This document shows positions 1 through 6,633 of a stretch of 11,250 bases of DNA, piece by piece. Source of the DNA: an uncultured beta proteobacterium (GTDB taxonomy: Bacteria; Pseudomonadota; Gammaproteobacteria; Burkholderiales; Burkholderiaceae). The translations under genes and the position numbers were made by a program. The stretch is from contig CAJAFJ010000389.1 of assembly GCA_903938955.1 (NCBI GenBank), positions 1-11,250 of the forward strand, written 5' to 3'. Each line of letters starts with the position of its first letter. The first letter of the stretch is position 1. Under the pieces are notes generated by a model that ran no database searches, was not told where the DNA came from, and saw nothing but the letters and a program-made list of their open reading frames with translations.

Positions 1-1
1 C

Positions 2-241
2 GCCGTGCTGATCAACGCAGGCGCCTGGACGCATTACTCCTACGGTATTCGGGACGCGCTGGCGGTGTTGACCTGCCCGATTGTTGAGTTGCACATGTCC
101 AACATCCACGCCCGTGAAGCGTTCCGTCACCACTCGGTGTTCGGCGAGATCGTCAAAGGCCAGATTTGTGGCTTTGGCGTGGACAGTTATTTGCTCGGCC
201 TGCGTGCCGGCGTTTCCGCAGCACAGGCAACTAAAAAATGA
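2..241 (+). CDS. aroQ: Type II 3-dehydroquinate dehydratase, C-terminal part (5' end outside window)
   Basis: This is the last 79 codons of a type II 3-dehydroquinate dehydratase, a small cytoplasmic enzyme that interconverts 3-dehydroquinate and 3-dehydroshikimate. The reading frame is open to the left edge, and the partial protein begins in the conserved [17 protein letters not shown] stretch (NPGAYTHTS-like in the family), which carries substrate-contacting Asn and His residues. The second signature, [18 protein letters not shown], follows; it contains the catalytic His of the E-x-H motif and the substrate-binding Ser-Asn and Arg. The end of the protein looks complete. The family is about 145-150 residues long, so roughly 70 residues are missing. 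The GTG at position 5 is internal, not a start. The stop overlaps the next ATG (ATGA, 238-241), so the two genes are translationally coupled. Type II enzymes serve both shikimate synthesis and quinate breakdown; the neighbours favour breakdown, which is inference. Confidence 0.93.
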   Translation, partial: AVLINAGAWTHYSYGIRDALAVLTCPIVELHMSNIHAREAFRHHSVFGEIVKGQICGFGVDSYLLGLRAGVSAAQATKK

Positions 242-1065
242 TCAACGGCAACACAGAAATCATCGCCCACATCGGCTTTCCTACCCACGCCTTCAAGGCG
301 CCGATGATTTACAACCCCTGGTTTGAAAGCCAGGGTATAAACGCCATCGTGGTGCCGATGGCCTGCCAGGCGCAGGACTACACCGAGTTTCTGTGTTCGG
401 TGTTCAAACTGAGCAATATCCGCGGCGCGCTCATCACCATGCCGCACAAAGTGACTACCGTTGGCTTGCTCGACGAGGTGTTTCCTACTGCCGCCATTGC
501 CGGTTCTTGCAACGCGGTGCGTGTGGGTCCTAACGGCAAATTGCAAGGCGACATGTTCGACGGTGAAGGCTTTGTGCGCGGCTTGAAACGCAAAGGGTTT
601 GATCCGCGCGGCACCAAAGTGTTAGTGGTCGGCGCCGGTGGTGTCGGCTCGGCGATTGCCGCGTCACTGGCGGCGGCGGGCGTGGCTGAAATGGCCTTGT
701 TCGACGTCAACGACGCTTCAGCCCAGGGCCTGAGTCAACGCCTGACCCAGCACTACCCGCAACTGGTCGTGACGACCGGCTCCAATGACCCGGCAGGTTT
801 TGACTTGCTGGTCAACGCCACGCCGATGGGCATGAACGAAGGTGACCCACTGCCCGTGGATATGTCACGCGTGGCACCTTCGACCTTTGTCGGCGAAGTG
901 GTCATGAAGACCACCATGACGGCCTTTTTGCTGGCAGCGCAAGCCCGTGGTTGCCGCATTCAGGTGGGCTCGGACATGCTGTACGAGCAGATTCCTGCTT
1001 ACCTTGAATTTTTTGGCTACCCCACCACCAGCGCCGAAGCCTTGCGCGCGGTGTCGCTGTTGTAA
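238..1065 (+). CDS. Divergent shikimate/quinate dehydrogenase-family protein (AroE superfamily), probably NAD-dependent
   Basis: This 275-residue protein has the usual AroE length and layout: an N-terminal substrate domain, a Rossmann nucleotide domain, then a return helix. The catalytic pair is present as Lys71 in ITMPHK and Asp108 in FDGEGF, with Asn92 between them; the spacing matches E. coli AroE K65, N86 and D102 exactly. The dinucleotide loop GAGGVG is at 132-137, the NATPMGM motif at 193-199, and Gln251 is in the conserved G-x-D-M-L-x-x-Q region. Three things are unusual. The two serines that hold the shikimate carboxylate (E. coli S14 and S16) are Phe19 and Ala21. The NTD motif reads MFD. 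The NRT motif that binds the NADP phosphate is replaced by Asp156-Val-Asn, which favours NAD. The start ATG overlaps the aroQ stop, so translation is probably coupled. A catabolic dehydrogenase for shikimate, quinate or a related hydroaromatic is likely; the exact substrate is unknown. Confidence 0.85.
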   Translation: MINGNTEIIAHIGFPTHAFKAPMIYNPWFESQGINAIVVPMACQAQDYTEFLCSVFKLSNIRGALITMPHKVTTVGLLDEVFPTAAIAGSCNAVRVGPNGKLQGDMFDGEGFVRGLKRKGFDPRGTKVLVVGAGGVGSAIAASLAAAGVAEMALFDVNDASAQGLSQRLTQHYPQLVVTTGSNDPAGFDLLVNATPMGMNEGDPLPVDMSRVAPSTFVGEVVMKTTMTAFLLAAQARGCRIQVGSDMLYEQIPAYLEFFGYPTTSAEALRAVSLL

Positions 1066-1077
1066 ATTTTGTCACCC

Positions 1078-1081
1078 GGAG
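1078..1081 (+). promoter_or_regulatory. Ribosome binding site of the HMG-CoA lyase-like gene
   Basis: GGAG lies eight bases before the ATG at 1090. It selects this start over the in-frame TTG at 1069, which would place the Shine-Dalgarno sequence inside the coding region. Confidence 0.7.
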
Positions 1082-1089
1082 ATCACGCC

Positions 1090-2034
1090 ATGTCCCCAAC
1101 CCACAAGACCCCCGACGTTCTGATCAGTGAAGTCGGCCCCCGCGACGGCCTGCAGTCCGTCAAGGCCACCATGCCGACGTTGGATAAGTTCCGCTGGATC
1201 GACGCCTTGGTGGCCGCTGGCCTGCGCGAAATCGAGGTCTGCTCTTTTGTGCCCGCCAAAATGTTGCCGCAAATGGCCGATGCGGCCGAGGTGGTGCGCC
1301 ACGCGCTGACTCATCCCGGCGTCACCATCATGGCGCTGGTGCCCAATGCGCGCGGCGCCGAAGCCGCTCTGCGCGCCGGTGTGCACAAACTGACCATTCC
1401 CGTGTCGGCCAGTGCTGCGCACTCGATGGCCAACGTGCGCAAGACACGCGAAGAGATGATGGAAGAAGTGCGCGCCATCGCCCGCCTGCGCGATGAGATT
1501 GCCCCTGGCGTGAAGATTGAAGCTGGTATTTCTACCGCTTTCGGCTGCACCATTCAGGGCGAAGTCAGCGACGACGACGTGGTCTGGACCGCCGCCGGTT
1601 GCATCGAAGCCGGCGCCGAAGAAGCCGGTTTGTCGGACACCACCGGCATGGCCAACCCGGCCCAGGTGCGCCGTCTGTTCAACAAGGTGCGTGCCGCCAT
1701 TGGCGACAAGACCGGCGCTGCCCACCTGCACAACACGCGGGGTTTGGGCTTGGCCAACTGCCTGGCCGCTTACGAAGTGGGCGTGCGCACGTTTGACAGT
1801 TCGTTGGGTGGTTTGGGCGGCTGCCCCTACGCACCCGGCGCCTCGGGCAATGTGGTGACGGAGGACCTGGTGTTCATGTTCGAAGCCATGGGCATTTCGA
1901 CCGGCGTGAACATCGAAAAACTGATCGCAGCGCGTGCTGCCTTGCAAGCCGGTCTGCCGGGTGAACCGATTTACGGCATGACGCCGGAAGCCGGTTTGCC
2001 CAAGGGTTGGACGCAGACCGTTTGGTCGGCGTGA
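1090..2034 (+). CDS. Hydroxymethylglutaryl-CoA lyase family protein
   Basis: This is a 314-residue TIM-barrel lyase of the HMG-CoA lyase branch of the DRE-TIM metallolyases. HMG-CoA lyase cleaves HMG-CoA to acetyl-CoA and acetoacetate in the cytoplasm. The N-terminal EVGPRDGLQ motif supplies catalytic Arg18 and Asp19. EVCSFVPAKMLPQMAD matches the conserved second strand. HLHNTRGLGLAN supplies the metal-binding His212 and His214. GGLGGCPYAPGASGN contains the signature Cys245, with Asn254 at its end. Length and all listed catalytic positions are normal for the family, so it should be active. The start is the ATG with a good Shine-Dalgarno (GGAG at 1078-1081). It lies 24 bases after the dehydrogenase gene, in the same operon. 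Nothing in the quinate route needs this step, so it may act on a different branched CoA ester; several Burkholderiales paralogues have unproven substrates. Confidence 0.88.
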   Translation: MSPTHKTPDVLISEVGPRDGLQSVKATMPTLDKFRWIDALVAAGLREIEVCSFVPAKMLPQMADAAEVVRHALTHPGVTIMALVPNARGAEAALRAGVHKLTIPVSASAAHSMANVRKTREEMMEEVRAIARLRDEIAPGVKIEAGISTAFGCTIQGEVSDDDVVWTAAGCIEAGAEEAGLSDTTGMANPAQVRRLFNKVRAAIGDKTGAAHLHNTRGLGLANCLAAYEVGVRTFDSSLGGLGGCPYAPGASGNVVTEDLVFMFEAMGISTGVNIEKLIAARAALQAGLPGEPIYGMTPEAGLPKGWTQTVWSA

Positions 2035-2059
2035 TTGATTTAAATATCCACTGTACTTA

Positions 2060-2064
2060 AAGGA
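2060..2064 (+). promoter_or_regulatory. Ribosome binding site of the TRAP solute-binding protein gene
   Basis: AAGGA lies five bases before the ATG at 2070, in an AT-rich 35-base gap (2035-2069). I looked for a promoter in this gap and found no convincing -35/-10 pair. Confidence 0.65.
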
Positions 2065-2069
2065 CTCCC

Positions 2070-3077
2070 ATGAACTTTTTGCGCCAATCACTGTCCGTTT
2101 TCGGGCTGGGTCTGTTGATTTCTGTGTCGGTGTCCGCCCAGGACATTCAGGAGCGGGTCATCAAATTTGGCCACCTCAATAATGCCGACCACCCCACCAG
2201 TTTTGGCACCAAGCGTTTCGCCGAGTTGGTGGCGGCCAAGAGCGGCGGCAAGCTCAAGGTGCAGGAGTTCCCCGCCTCGGTGCTGGGCAGCGACATGCAA
2301 CAGCAGTCCGCCCTGCAAGGCGGCGTGCAGGAGATGTCGGCGCCCTCGACCACCTCGCTAGCGGGCATTGTCAAAGAGTTCGGCTTGATCGATTTTCCGT
2401 TTGCCATTGCCAACTTTGCGCAGGCGGATGCGCTGCTTGACGGCCCGTTCGGCCAGACCCTGGTCGCCCGCTTGCCTGAAAAAGGGCTGATCGCTTTGGC
2501 CTATTGGGATCTGGGCTTTCGCAATGTGACCAACAGCAAGCGCCCGATCACCCGCGCTGAGGACCTGGAAGGCCTGAAGCTGCGCGTTATTCCTAACCCG
2601 GTGTTTCTGGAGACGTTCAAAGCCTTCAAGGCCAACCCGGTGCCGATGCCGTTTGCCGAGTTGTATGGCGCGCTGGAGTCTAAAGGCGTGGATGGCCAGG
2701 AAAATCCTTATGCCGTGATCCTCTCGAACAAGTTCTATGAGGTGCAGAAGTTCGTTAGCGCCACCAACCATGTCTACGCGGCCAACATCGTGCTGGTCAG
2801 CAAAAAATTCTGGGACAAACTCTCGACCACCGAGCAGAAAATATTGAGCGATGCGGCCCATGAAGCCCGCGCTTACCAGCGACTGGTGAGCCGCGCTGCG
2901 GCACAAAAAGCCGTGGCCGAGTTGCAGGCCAAAGGCATGCAGTACAACGAGTTGAGCAAGGCCGAGCAGACCCGCATGAGCTTGGTCGCCAAGCCCGTGA
3001 GCGACCGCCTGTCTGCCGCTTATGATCCCGCCATCGTCAAGCTGTACAACACGGAGCTGACGCGCGCGCGCAAGTAG
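2070..3077 (+). CDS. dctP: TRAP transporter solute-binding protein, DctP family
   Basis: This 335-residue protein is a periplasmic receptor of a TRAP transporter, which captures an organic acid for a sodium- or proton-driven permease. The first 23 residues form a signal peptide: a short basic start, a hydrophobic core (GLGLLISVSVS) and a signal-peptidase I type site after VSA. The mature part opens with IKFGHLNNADHPTSFG and continues with KLKVQEFPASVLGSD and the family motif around GFRNVTNSKRPI (Arg151). Arg172 in LKLRVIPNP is at the position of the Arg that holds the ligand carboxylate in characterised members. GVDGQENP (207-213) is the conserved hinge loop. Length is normal and the protein looks functional. 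It has a good ribosome site at 2060-2064. No DctQ or DctM membrane gene is in the window; the next gene is an unrelated AEC permease. The ligand is probably a carboxylic acid of this pathway, by inference from its neighbours. Confidence 0.92.
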   Translation: MNFLRQSLSVFGLGLLISVSVSAQDIQERVIKFGHLNNADHPTSFGTKRFAELVAAKSGGKLKVQEFPASVLGSDMQQQSALQGGVQEMSAPSTTSLAGIVKEFGLIDFPFAIANFAQADALLDGPFGQTLVARLPEKGLIALAYWDLGFRNVTNSKRPITRAEDLEGLKLRVIPNPVFLETFKAFKANPVPMPFAELYGALESKGVDGQENPYAVILSNKFYEVQKFVSATNHVYAANIVLVSKKFWDKLSTTEQKILSDAAHEARAYQRLVSRAAAQKAVAELQAKGMQYNELSKAEQTRMSLVAKPVSDRLSAAYDPAIVKLYNTELTRARK

Positions 3078-3085
3078 TTCACGGC

Positions 3086-3958
3086 ATGCTGTTGCGCATT
3101 TTCAGCATTGTTTTTCCGATTTTCATCATCGTGCTGGTGGGCTATCTGTATGGCCGAAAGCACCAACCGGAGATGCAGGCGGCCAACCGGCTGAACATGG
3201 AGGTGTTCCTGCCGGCGCTGATCTTTGCGGCCTTGGCGGGCAAAACCTTCAACTTGGCCGATAACGTGCCAATCGCCCTCGGTGGCGCGGTGGTGGTGCT
3301 GGGCTCAGGTCTGCTGGCCTGGCCGCTGGCGCGCTTGCTGGGGTTTCAGCCCAAGACGCTGCTGCCGCCGGTCAGGTTCAACAACGCCGGCAACATGGGC
3401 TTGCCGCTGTTGGCGCTGACCTTTGGCGACCAGGCGTTGGGTGCGGCGGTGGTGCTGATGCTGGTGGAGACCTTGTTGCAGTTCTCACTCGGCACCTGGA
3501 TGCTGGACGGCAAGTTGCGCCTGTCCATGATGTGGCGCGAGCCGGTGTTTGCGGCGGCGGCCTTGGGCATTATTTGCAGCTTGAGCGGGGTTGTGGTGTG
3601 GGCGCCGCTGATGACCGCCAGCAAACTGCTGGGCGATATTTCGATTGGTTTGATGATTTTTTCACTCGGCGTGCGTTTGTCGACAGCGCGGCTGGGCAGT
3701 TGGACCATTGGCTGGATCGGCGCGGTGGCGACGCCGGTCACCGGCATGCTTGTTGCGTGGGTTTATGGGTCGATGGCCGGACTGAGCCGCAACGAGCAGG
3801 ACATTTTGTTCATCTTTGGTGCGCTGCCGCCCGCCGTGGTCAACTTTATTCTGGCCGAGCGCTACAACCAGGAGCCCGACAAGGTGGCCTCTATTGTCAT
3901 CATCGGCAACGCTGCGGCGTTGCTGTTTATCCCGCTGGCACTGGCGCTGCGCCTGTAA
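3086..3958 (+). CDS. AEC (auxin efflux carrier) family permease
   Basis: This 290-residue inner-membrane protein is nearly all hydrophobic, with about ten membrane segments: roughly 5-22, 36-52, 62-85, 101-116, 118-138, 152-172, 184-198, 205-228, 238-256 and 268-288. The NNAGNMGLP motif at 99-107 is typical of the AEC family (malonate/malate-type carriers and PIN-like proteins), as is the GALPPAVVNFILAERY region near the C-terminus (245-260). Members carry organic anions across the membrane, often as secondary carriers. The ATG lies eight bases after the dctP stop with no clear Shine-Dalgarno, so translational coupling is likely. Its place straight after an orphan TRAP receptor, where a DctQM pair is normally found, suggests a role in moving a carboxylate of this pathway. 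Direction and substrate cannot be read from the sequence. Confidence 0.87.
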   Translation: MLLRIFSIVFPIFIIVLVGYLYGRKHQPEMQAANRLNMEVFLPALIFAALAGKTFNLADNVPIALGGAVVVLGSGLLAWPLARLLGFQPKTLLPPVRFNNAGNMGLPLLALTFGDQALGAAVVLMLVETLLQFSLGTWMLDGKLRLSMMWREPVFAAAALGIICSLSGVVVWAPLMTASKLLGDISIGLMIFSLGVRLSTARLGSWTIGWIGAVATPVTGMLVAWVYGSMAGLSRNEQDILFIFGALPPAVVNFILAERYNQEPDKVASIVIIGNAAALLFIPLALALRL

Positions 3959-3969
3959 TTTTTGTACTT

Positions 3970-3973
3970 AGGA
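3970..3973 (+). promoter_or_regulatory. Ribosome binding site of the thioesterase gene
   Basis: AGGA lies nine bases before the ATG at 3983. It decides the start against the in-frame TTG at 3962, which lies upstream of the Shine-Dalgarno sequence. Confidence 0.65.
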
Positions 3974-3982
3974 AACCTATCG

Positions 3983-4465
3983 ATGGACACGCCCGCACAC
4001 CAACTTTCCATGACGGTGCTGATGACGCCCGACACCGCCAACTTCTCCGGCAACGTGCACGGTGGCACCATTTTGCGGCTGCTCGATCAGGTGGCTTACG
4101 CCTGCGCCAGCCGCTACGCCGGTAAATACGTGGTCACGCTCAGCGTCGATCAGGTCATGTTCCGCCAGCCGATTCATGTCGGCGAGCTGGTCACGTTTCT
4201 CTCCTCTGTGAACCACACCGGTTCGTCGTCGATGGAGATTGGCATCAAGGTGATTGCGGAAGAAATCCGCAACCGCGTGGTGCGCCATGTCAACAGCTGC
4301 TTCTTCACCATGGTGGCGGTGGACGAAGACCGCAAACCGGTGCCGGTGACCCCTTTGCAACCCAGCACGCCTGATGAACACCGGCGTTATGCCGGGGCTG
4401 AATTGCGCAAGCAAATGCGCCGCGAAATGGAGCAGCGTTTTGCCGCCGTTCGCAGTGGCGCCTAG
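3983..4465 (+). CDS. Hotdog-fold acyl-CoA thioesterase (YciA/ACOT7-like)
   Basis: This 160-residue cytoplasmic enzyme has a single hotdog domain and would hydrolyse acyl-CoA esters to the free acid and CoA. The N-terminal part carries the family motif NFSGNVHGGTILRLLDQVAY at 20-39, with Asn24 at the position of the catalytic Asn of ACOT7-type enzymes, the HGG turn on the hotdog helix, and Asp35 as the likely acidic partner. The next strands (SVDQVMFRQPIHVGELVTF) and the NHTGSSSMEIGIKV segment match the same group. The last 30 residues are a charged helix rich in Arg and Glu. Length is normal for the bacterial single-domain form, which works as an oligomer. It lies 24 bases after the AEC gene and 24 bases before the EamA gene. 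With the HMG-CoA lyase-like gene it suggests that a CoA-bound branch is handled in this operon. Substrate range is unknown. Confidence 0.88.
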   Translation: MDTPAHQLSMTVLMTPDTANFSGNVHGGTILRLLDQVAYACASRYAGKYVVTLSVDQVMFRQPIHVGELVTFLSSVNHTGSSSMEIGIKVIAEEIRNRVVRHVNSCFFTMVAVDEDRKPVPVTPLQPSTPDEHRRYAGAELRKQMRREMEQRFAAVRSGA

Positions 4466-4466
4466 T

Positions 4467-4479
4467 CGGGCCTTGCCCG
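4467..4479 (+). other. Small GC-rich hairpin between thioesterase and EamA genes
   Basis: CGGGC and GCCCG form a perfect 5-bp stem with a 3-base loop, followed after five bases by TTTT just before the EamA start at 4490. It is too small and the T-run too short to call a firm terminator. It might cause partial attenuation or mask the start of the next gene, which lacks a clear Shine-Dalgarno sequence. Confidence 0.25.
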
Positions 4480-4489
4480 CGTCGTTTTG

Positions 4490-5407
4490 ATGACCCACGC
4501 CAGAGCCGGGCGCGTCAACCGCCACTTTCGCGGCATTGCCTTCATCGTGGTGTCGGTCATGTGCTTTGCCGCGCTTGACACCACGACCAAGCTGGTGGCG
4601 CTGGCGGCCCCAGTGGCGATGTTGATGTGGGTTCGCTTTCTGTTTCAAACCGTGCTGACCTGTGGCGCGCTGTTGCCATCACGCGGTGTGGCTTTGTTCC
4701 ACACCCGCAAGCCAGGCTTGCAGTTTTTGCGTGGCGTGTTGTTGCTGATGTGCAGCGTGAGTGCCTTTTTCAGCCTGCTCTTTATGCCGGTGGGCGAGTT
4801 CACCGCCATCATCATGATCACGCCACTCGTCATCACCGTGATTGGTGCTTTGCTGCTGCGCGAAACCGTGTCCTGGTTGCGCTGGTTGTGCGTGGTGAGT
4901 GGTTTTGTTGGGTGTCTGGTGGTGATCCGCCCGGGCAGCGAGACATTCCACTGGGCCATGTTGCTGCCCCTGCTGCTGGTGGCGGCCAACACCGGCTATC
5001 AGATACTGACCAGCCACCTGACCAAAACGGAAGACCCCGGCACCTTGCACTTTTACACCGGTCTGGTCGGCTTGCTGCTGTCGACGCTGTTGCTCCCTTT
5101 TGTCTGGCAGAGCTTGTCAATGAATGTTTGGTTGATGTTGCTGCTGGTGAGCGTCTTCAGCACCCTGGGGCATTTTGTGTTGATCCTGGCCTATGCCCGC
5201 GCGCCGGTGGTGGTGCTGACGCCTTATCTCTACCTGCAAGTCGGGTTTGCGGCGCTGGGCGGTTGGCTGGTGTTTTCACATGTGCCCGATGCCTGGGCCT
5301 TGAGCGGCATCGCCCTCATCACCGCCAGCGGCGTGTTGGGGACCTGGCTCACCGGGCGTGAGGCGATGCAACAAGCGGCCAGCCCGCCCAGATCACTCAA
5401 TCAATAG
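4490..5407 (+). CDS. EamA/DMT-superfamily transporter
   Basis: This 305-residue inner-membrane protein has about ten membrane segments in two repeats of five, the layout of the drug/metabolite transporter (EamA) family. The first repeat begins at GIAFIVVSVMCFAALDTTTKL and includes the conserved pattern MWVRFLFQ, the loop FTAIIMITPLVI and the end-of-repeat E125 in LLLRETVSWLRW. The second begins near residue 155 and ends with GGWLVFSHVPDAWALSGIAL. Family members export amino acids, metabolites or toxic compounds, and some import. I start it at the ATG 4490; an overlapping in-frame TTG (4487) adds one residue only. No good Shine-Dalgarno is visible. It is the last gene of the plus-strand train, and its final 11 bases overlap the end of the opposing PcaB-like gene. 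The substrate is unknown; a pathway intermediate is possible. Confidence 0.87.
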   Translation: MTHARAGRVNRHFRGIAFIVVSVMCFAALDTTTKLVALAAPVAMLMWVRFLFQTVLTCGALLPSRGVALFHTRKPGLQFLRGVLLLMCSVSAFFSLLFMPVGEFTAIIMITPLVITVIGALLLRETVSWLRWLCVVSGFVGCLVVIRPGSETFHWAMLLPLLLVAANTGYQILTSHLTKTEDPGTLHFYTGLVGLLLSTLLLPFVWQSLSMNVWLMLLLVSVFSTLGHFVLILAYARAPVVVLTPYLYLQVGFAALGGWLVFSHVPDAWALSGIALITASGVLGTWLTGREAMQQAASPPRSLNQ

Positions 5408-6605
5408 ACGGCTTGATTTGGGTCTGAAGGGCCGCGATTTGCAGGCGAGTCAAGGCGGCGGCCTCTTGTGCCAAGGCGGGGTTGAACCATTCATCCGCCA
5501 CCTTGGCGGACACGGTCGTGCGCACGGCATCCAAGTTGGCGCGCATGCGTGAGGCATCCACCTGCAGGCCGGGCAGGGCCTGTGCCATGGCGCGCGCTGC
5601 GCCATGCGCCGACGTCAGCAGGGCGGGCCATTCCGCCAGTTCGGCTTGCCCGTGACCGAGGCCGCGCTCGTGCTCTTGCGGCATGCTGCTCAGCAGGGCG
5701 GCAACGCGGTGCGGGGTGCGCTGCGCGGCTGCCAGGGTCACCATGCAGGCCAGCTGATGGCGCCCGGGTGGCAGGACGTTGGTGTCTTTTTTAATTGGCT
5801 CAGACGGTTCGGCCAGTTCACCCACCTCGAACTGCGCCATGAGTGAAATGTCTTTGGCGATTTTGCCCAGGCTGCCGACCAGTAGCCCCAGTTCGCAACC
5901 CAGCGCCACCCATTCGTCACGTTGGGTGTGCCAGGCAAAGGCGGGGGCTTTCAGGTTTAAATCAATGGCCATCAGCGCGATAACTTGCGCGCCTTTGCCC
6001 TTCAGTTGTGCCAGCGTGCCGACCGCACCGCCGAGTTGCAGGCTCAGGGCGGCGTGGCTGCAGCGGCTCAGGCGTTGCTGGCTGCGGACCAGGGGCGCGG
6101 CCCAACCGGCACATTTCAAACCAAAACTGATGACCGAGGTGGGTTGCATCAGGGTTCGCGCCAGCACCGGGTCGCCCGCGTGGCGCTCGGCCAGGGTCAG
6201 CAGCGCCGCCACCGCTTTGTCCGTGTCGGCCTCGATCAGACTGAGGGCTTTGCGTGTGACCAGGGCCATGGCGGTGTCGATCACATCCGGGCTGCTGGCG
6301 CCCAGGTGAACAAACGCGGCCGCCTCGGGGTTGAAAATGGCGACGGTTTCCTTGAGACTTTTAACCAGCGGCAGGGCGATGCTGCCCGCGCGGGTGCTTT
6401 CGCGCACTATTTTGGCCACATCAAACAACTCGATCTTGCAGGTGTCGGCGATGGACTGCGCCGCCGTCTCCGGAATCAGGCCGACGCTGGCTTGCGCGCG
6501 TGCCAGCGCGGCTTCAAAACGCAGCATGGCGGCTATAAAGCTGCGCTCATTTAAGACTTCCAGAACTTCGGATGTCGACAAGAATCCTTCAAAAATGCTG
6601 GACAT
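5397..6605 (-). CDS. PcaB-like protein (fumarase/aspartase superfamily) with altered active site
   Basis: This 402-residue protein is a homologue of 3-carboxy-cis,cis-muconate cycloisomerase (PcaB), which acts after protocatechuate ring cleavage. The overall match is clear: VHLGASSPDVIDTAM (99-113), VLARTLMQ and FGLKCAGW (147-168), QLGGAVGTLAQLKGKG (190-205), EVGELAEPSEP (260-270), SSMPQEHERGLG (306-317) and RMRANLDA (353-360). Key positions have changed. The GATSQD motif reads GASSPD. The His of the usual QHA motif is Pro155. The superfamily loop G-S-S-x-M-P-x-K-x-N-P is replaced by residues KDTNVLPPGRHQ (273-284) with no length change. The C-terminal domain is also shorter than the usual total of about 450 residues. 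It lies 28 bases after the TIM-barrel gene and has only a weak ribosome site. It could be a non-catalytic paralogue, a regulatory partner or an enzyme with new chemistry. Family call is firm, function is not. Confidence 0.85.
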   Translation of the reverse strand: MSSIFEGFLSTSEVLEVLNERSFIAAMLRFEAALARAQASVGLIPETAAQSIADTCKIELFDVAKIVRESTRAGSIALPLVKSLKETVAIFNPEAAAFVHLGASSPDVIDTAMALVTRKALSLIEADTDKAVAALLTLAERHAGDPVLARTLMQPTSVISFGLKCAGWAAPLVRSQQRLSRCSHAALSLQLGGAVGTLAQLKGKGAQVIALMAIDLNLKAPAFAWHTQRDEWVALGCELGLLVGSLGKIAKDISLMAQFEVGELAEPSEPIKKDTNVLPPGRHQLACMVTLAAAQRTPHRVAALLSSMPQEHERGLGHGQAELAEWPALLTSAHGAARAMAQALPGLQVDASRMRANLDAVRTTVSAKVADEWFNPALAQEAAALTRLQIAALQTQIKPSID

Positions 6606-6633
6606 GGGGTGTGAGAAATTTCAAAAAAACTAA

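Noticed and set aside
1069..1089. Upstream TTG start for the HMG-CoA lyase-like gene (and likewise TTG at 3962 for the thioesterase)
   Set aside because: In both genes a good Shine-Dalgarno lies between the TTG and the downstream ATG, so the ATG is the better start.
2035..2069. A promoter in the AT-rich gap before dctP
   Set aside because: A TTGATT is present but no matching -10 element lies 16-18 bases downstream; the gap is short and fits an internal operon junction.
1072..2091. A 339-codon open frame on the minus strand across the HMG-CoA lyase-like gene
   Set aside because: It is antisense to a gene with complete family motifs, and its protein is rich in His, Gly, Arg and Gln with no recognisable domain, as expected for a shadow frame in GC-rich coding DNA.
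5399..5418. AATCAA/TTGATT inverted repeat at the convergent junction as a terminator
   Set aside because: The stem is only six AT-rich pairs with an 8-base loop and no T-run, too weak to call.
5751..5792. A pair of compensating frameshifts as the cause of the unusual PcaB-like loop
   Set aside because: The flanking residues align without gaps on both sides, and reading this stretch in the other two frames does not restore the Ser-Ser-x-Met-Pro-x-Lys-x-Asn loop. The His155 and GATSQD changes lie elsewhere and would not be explained.
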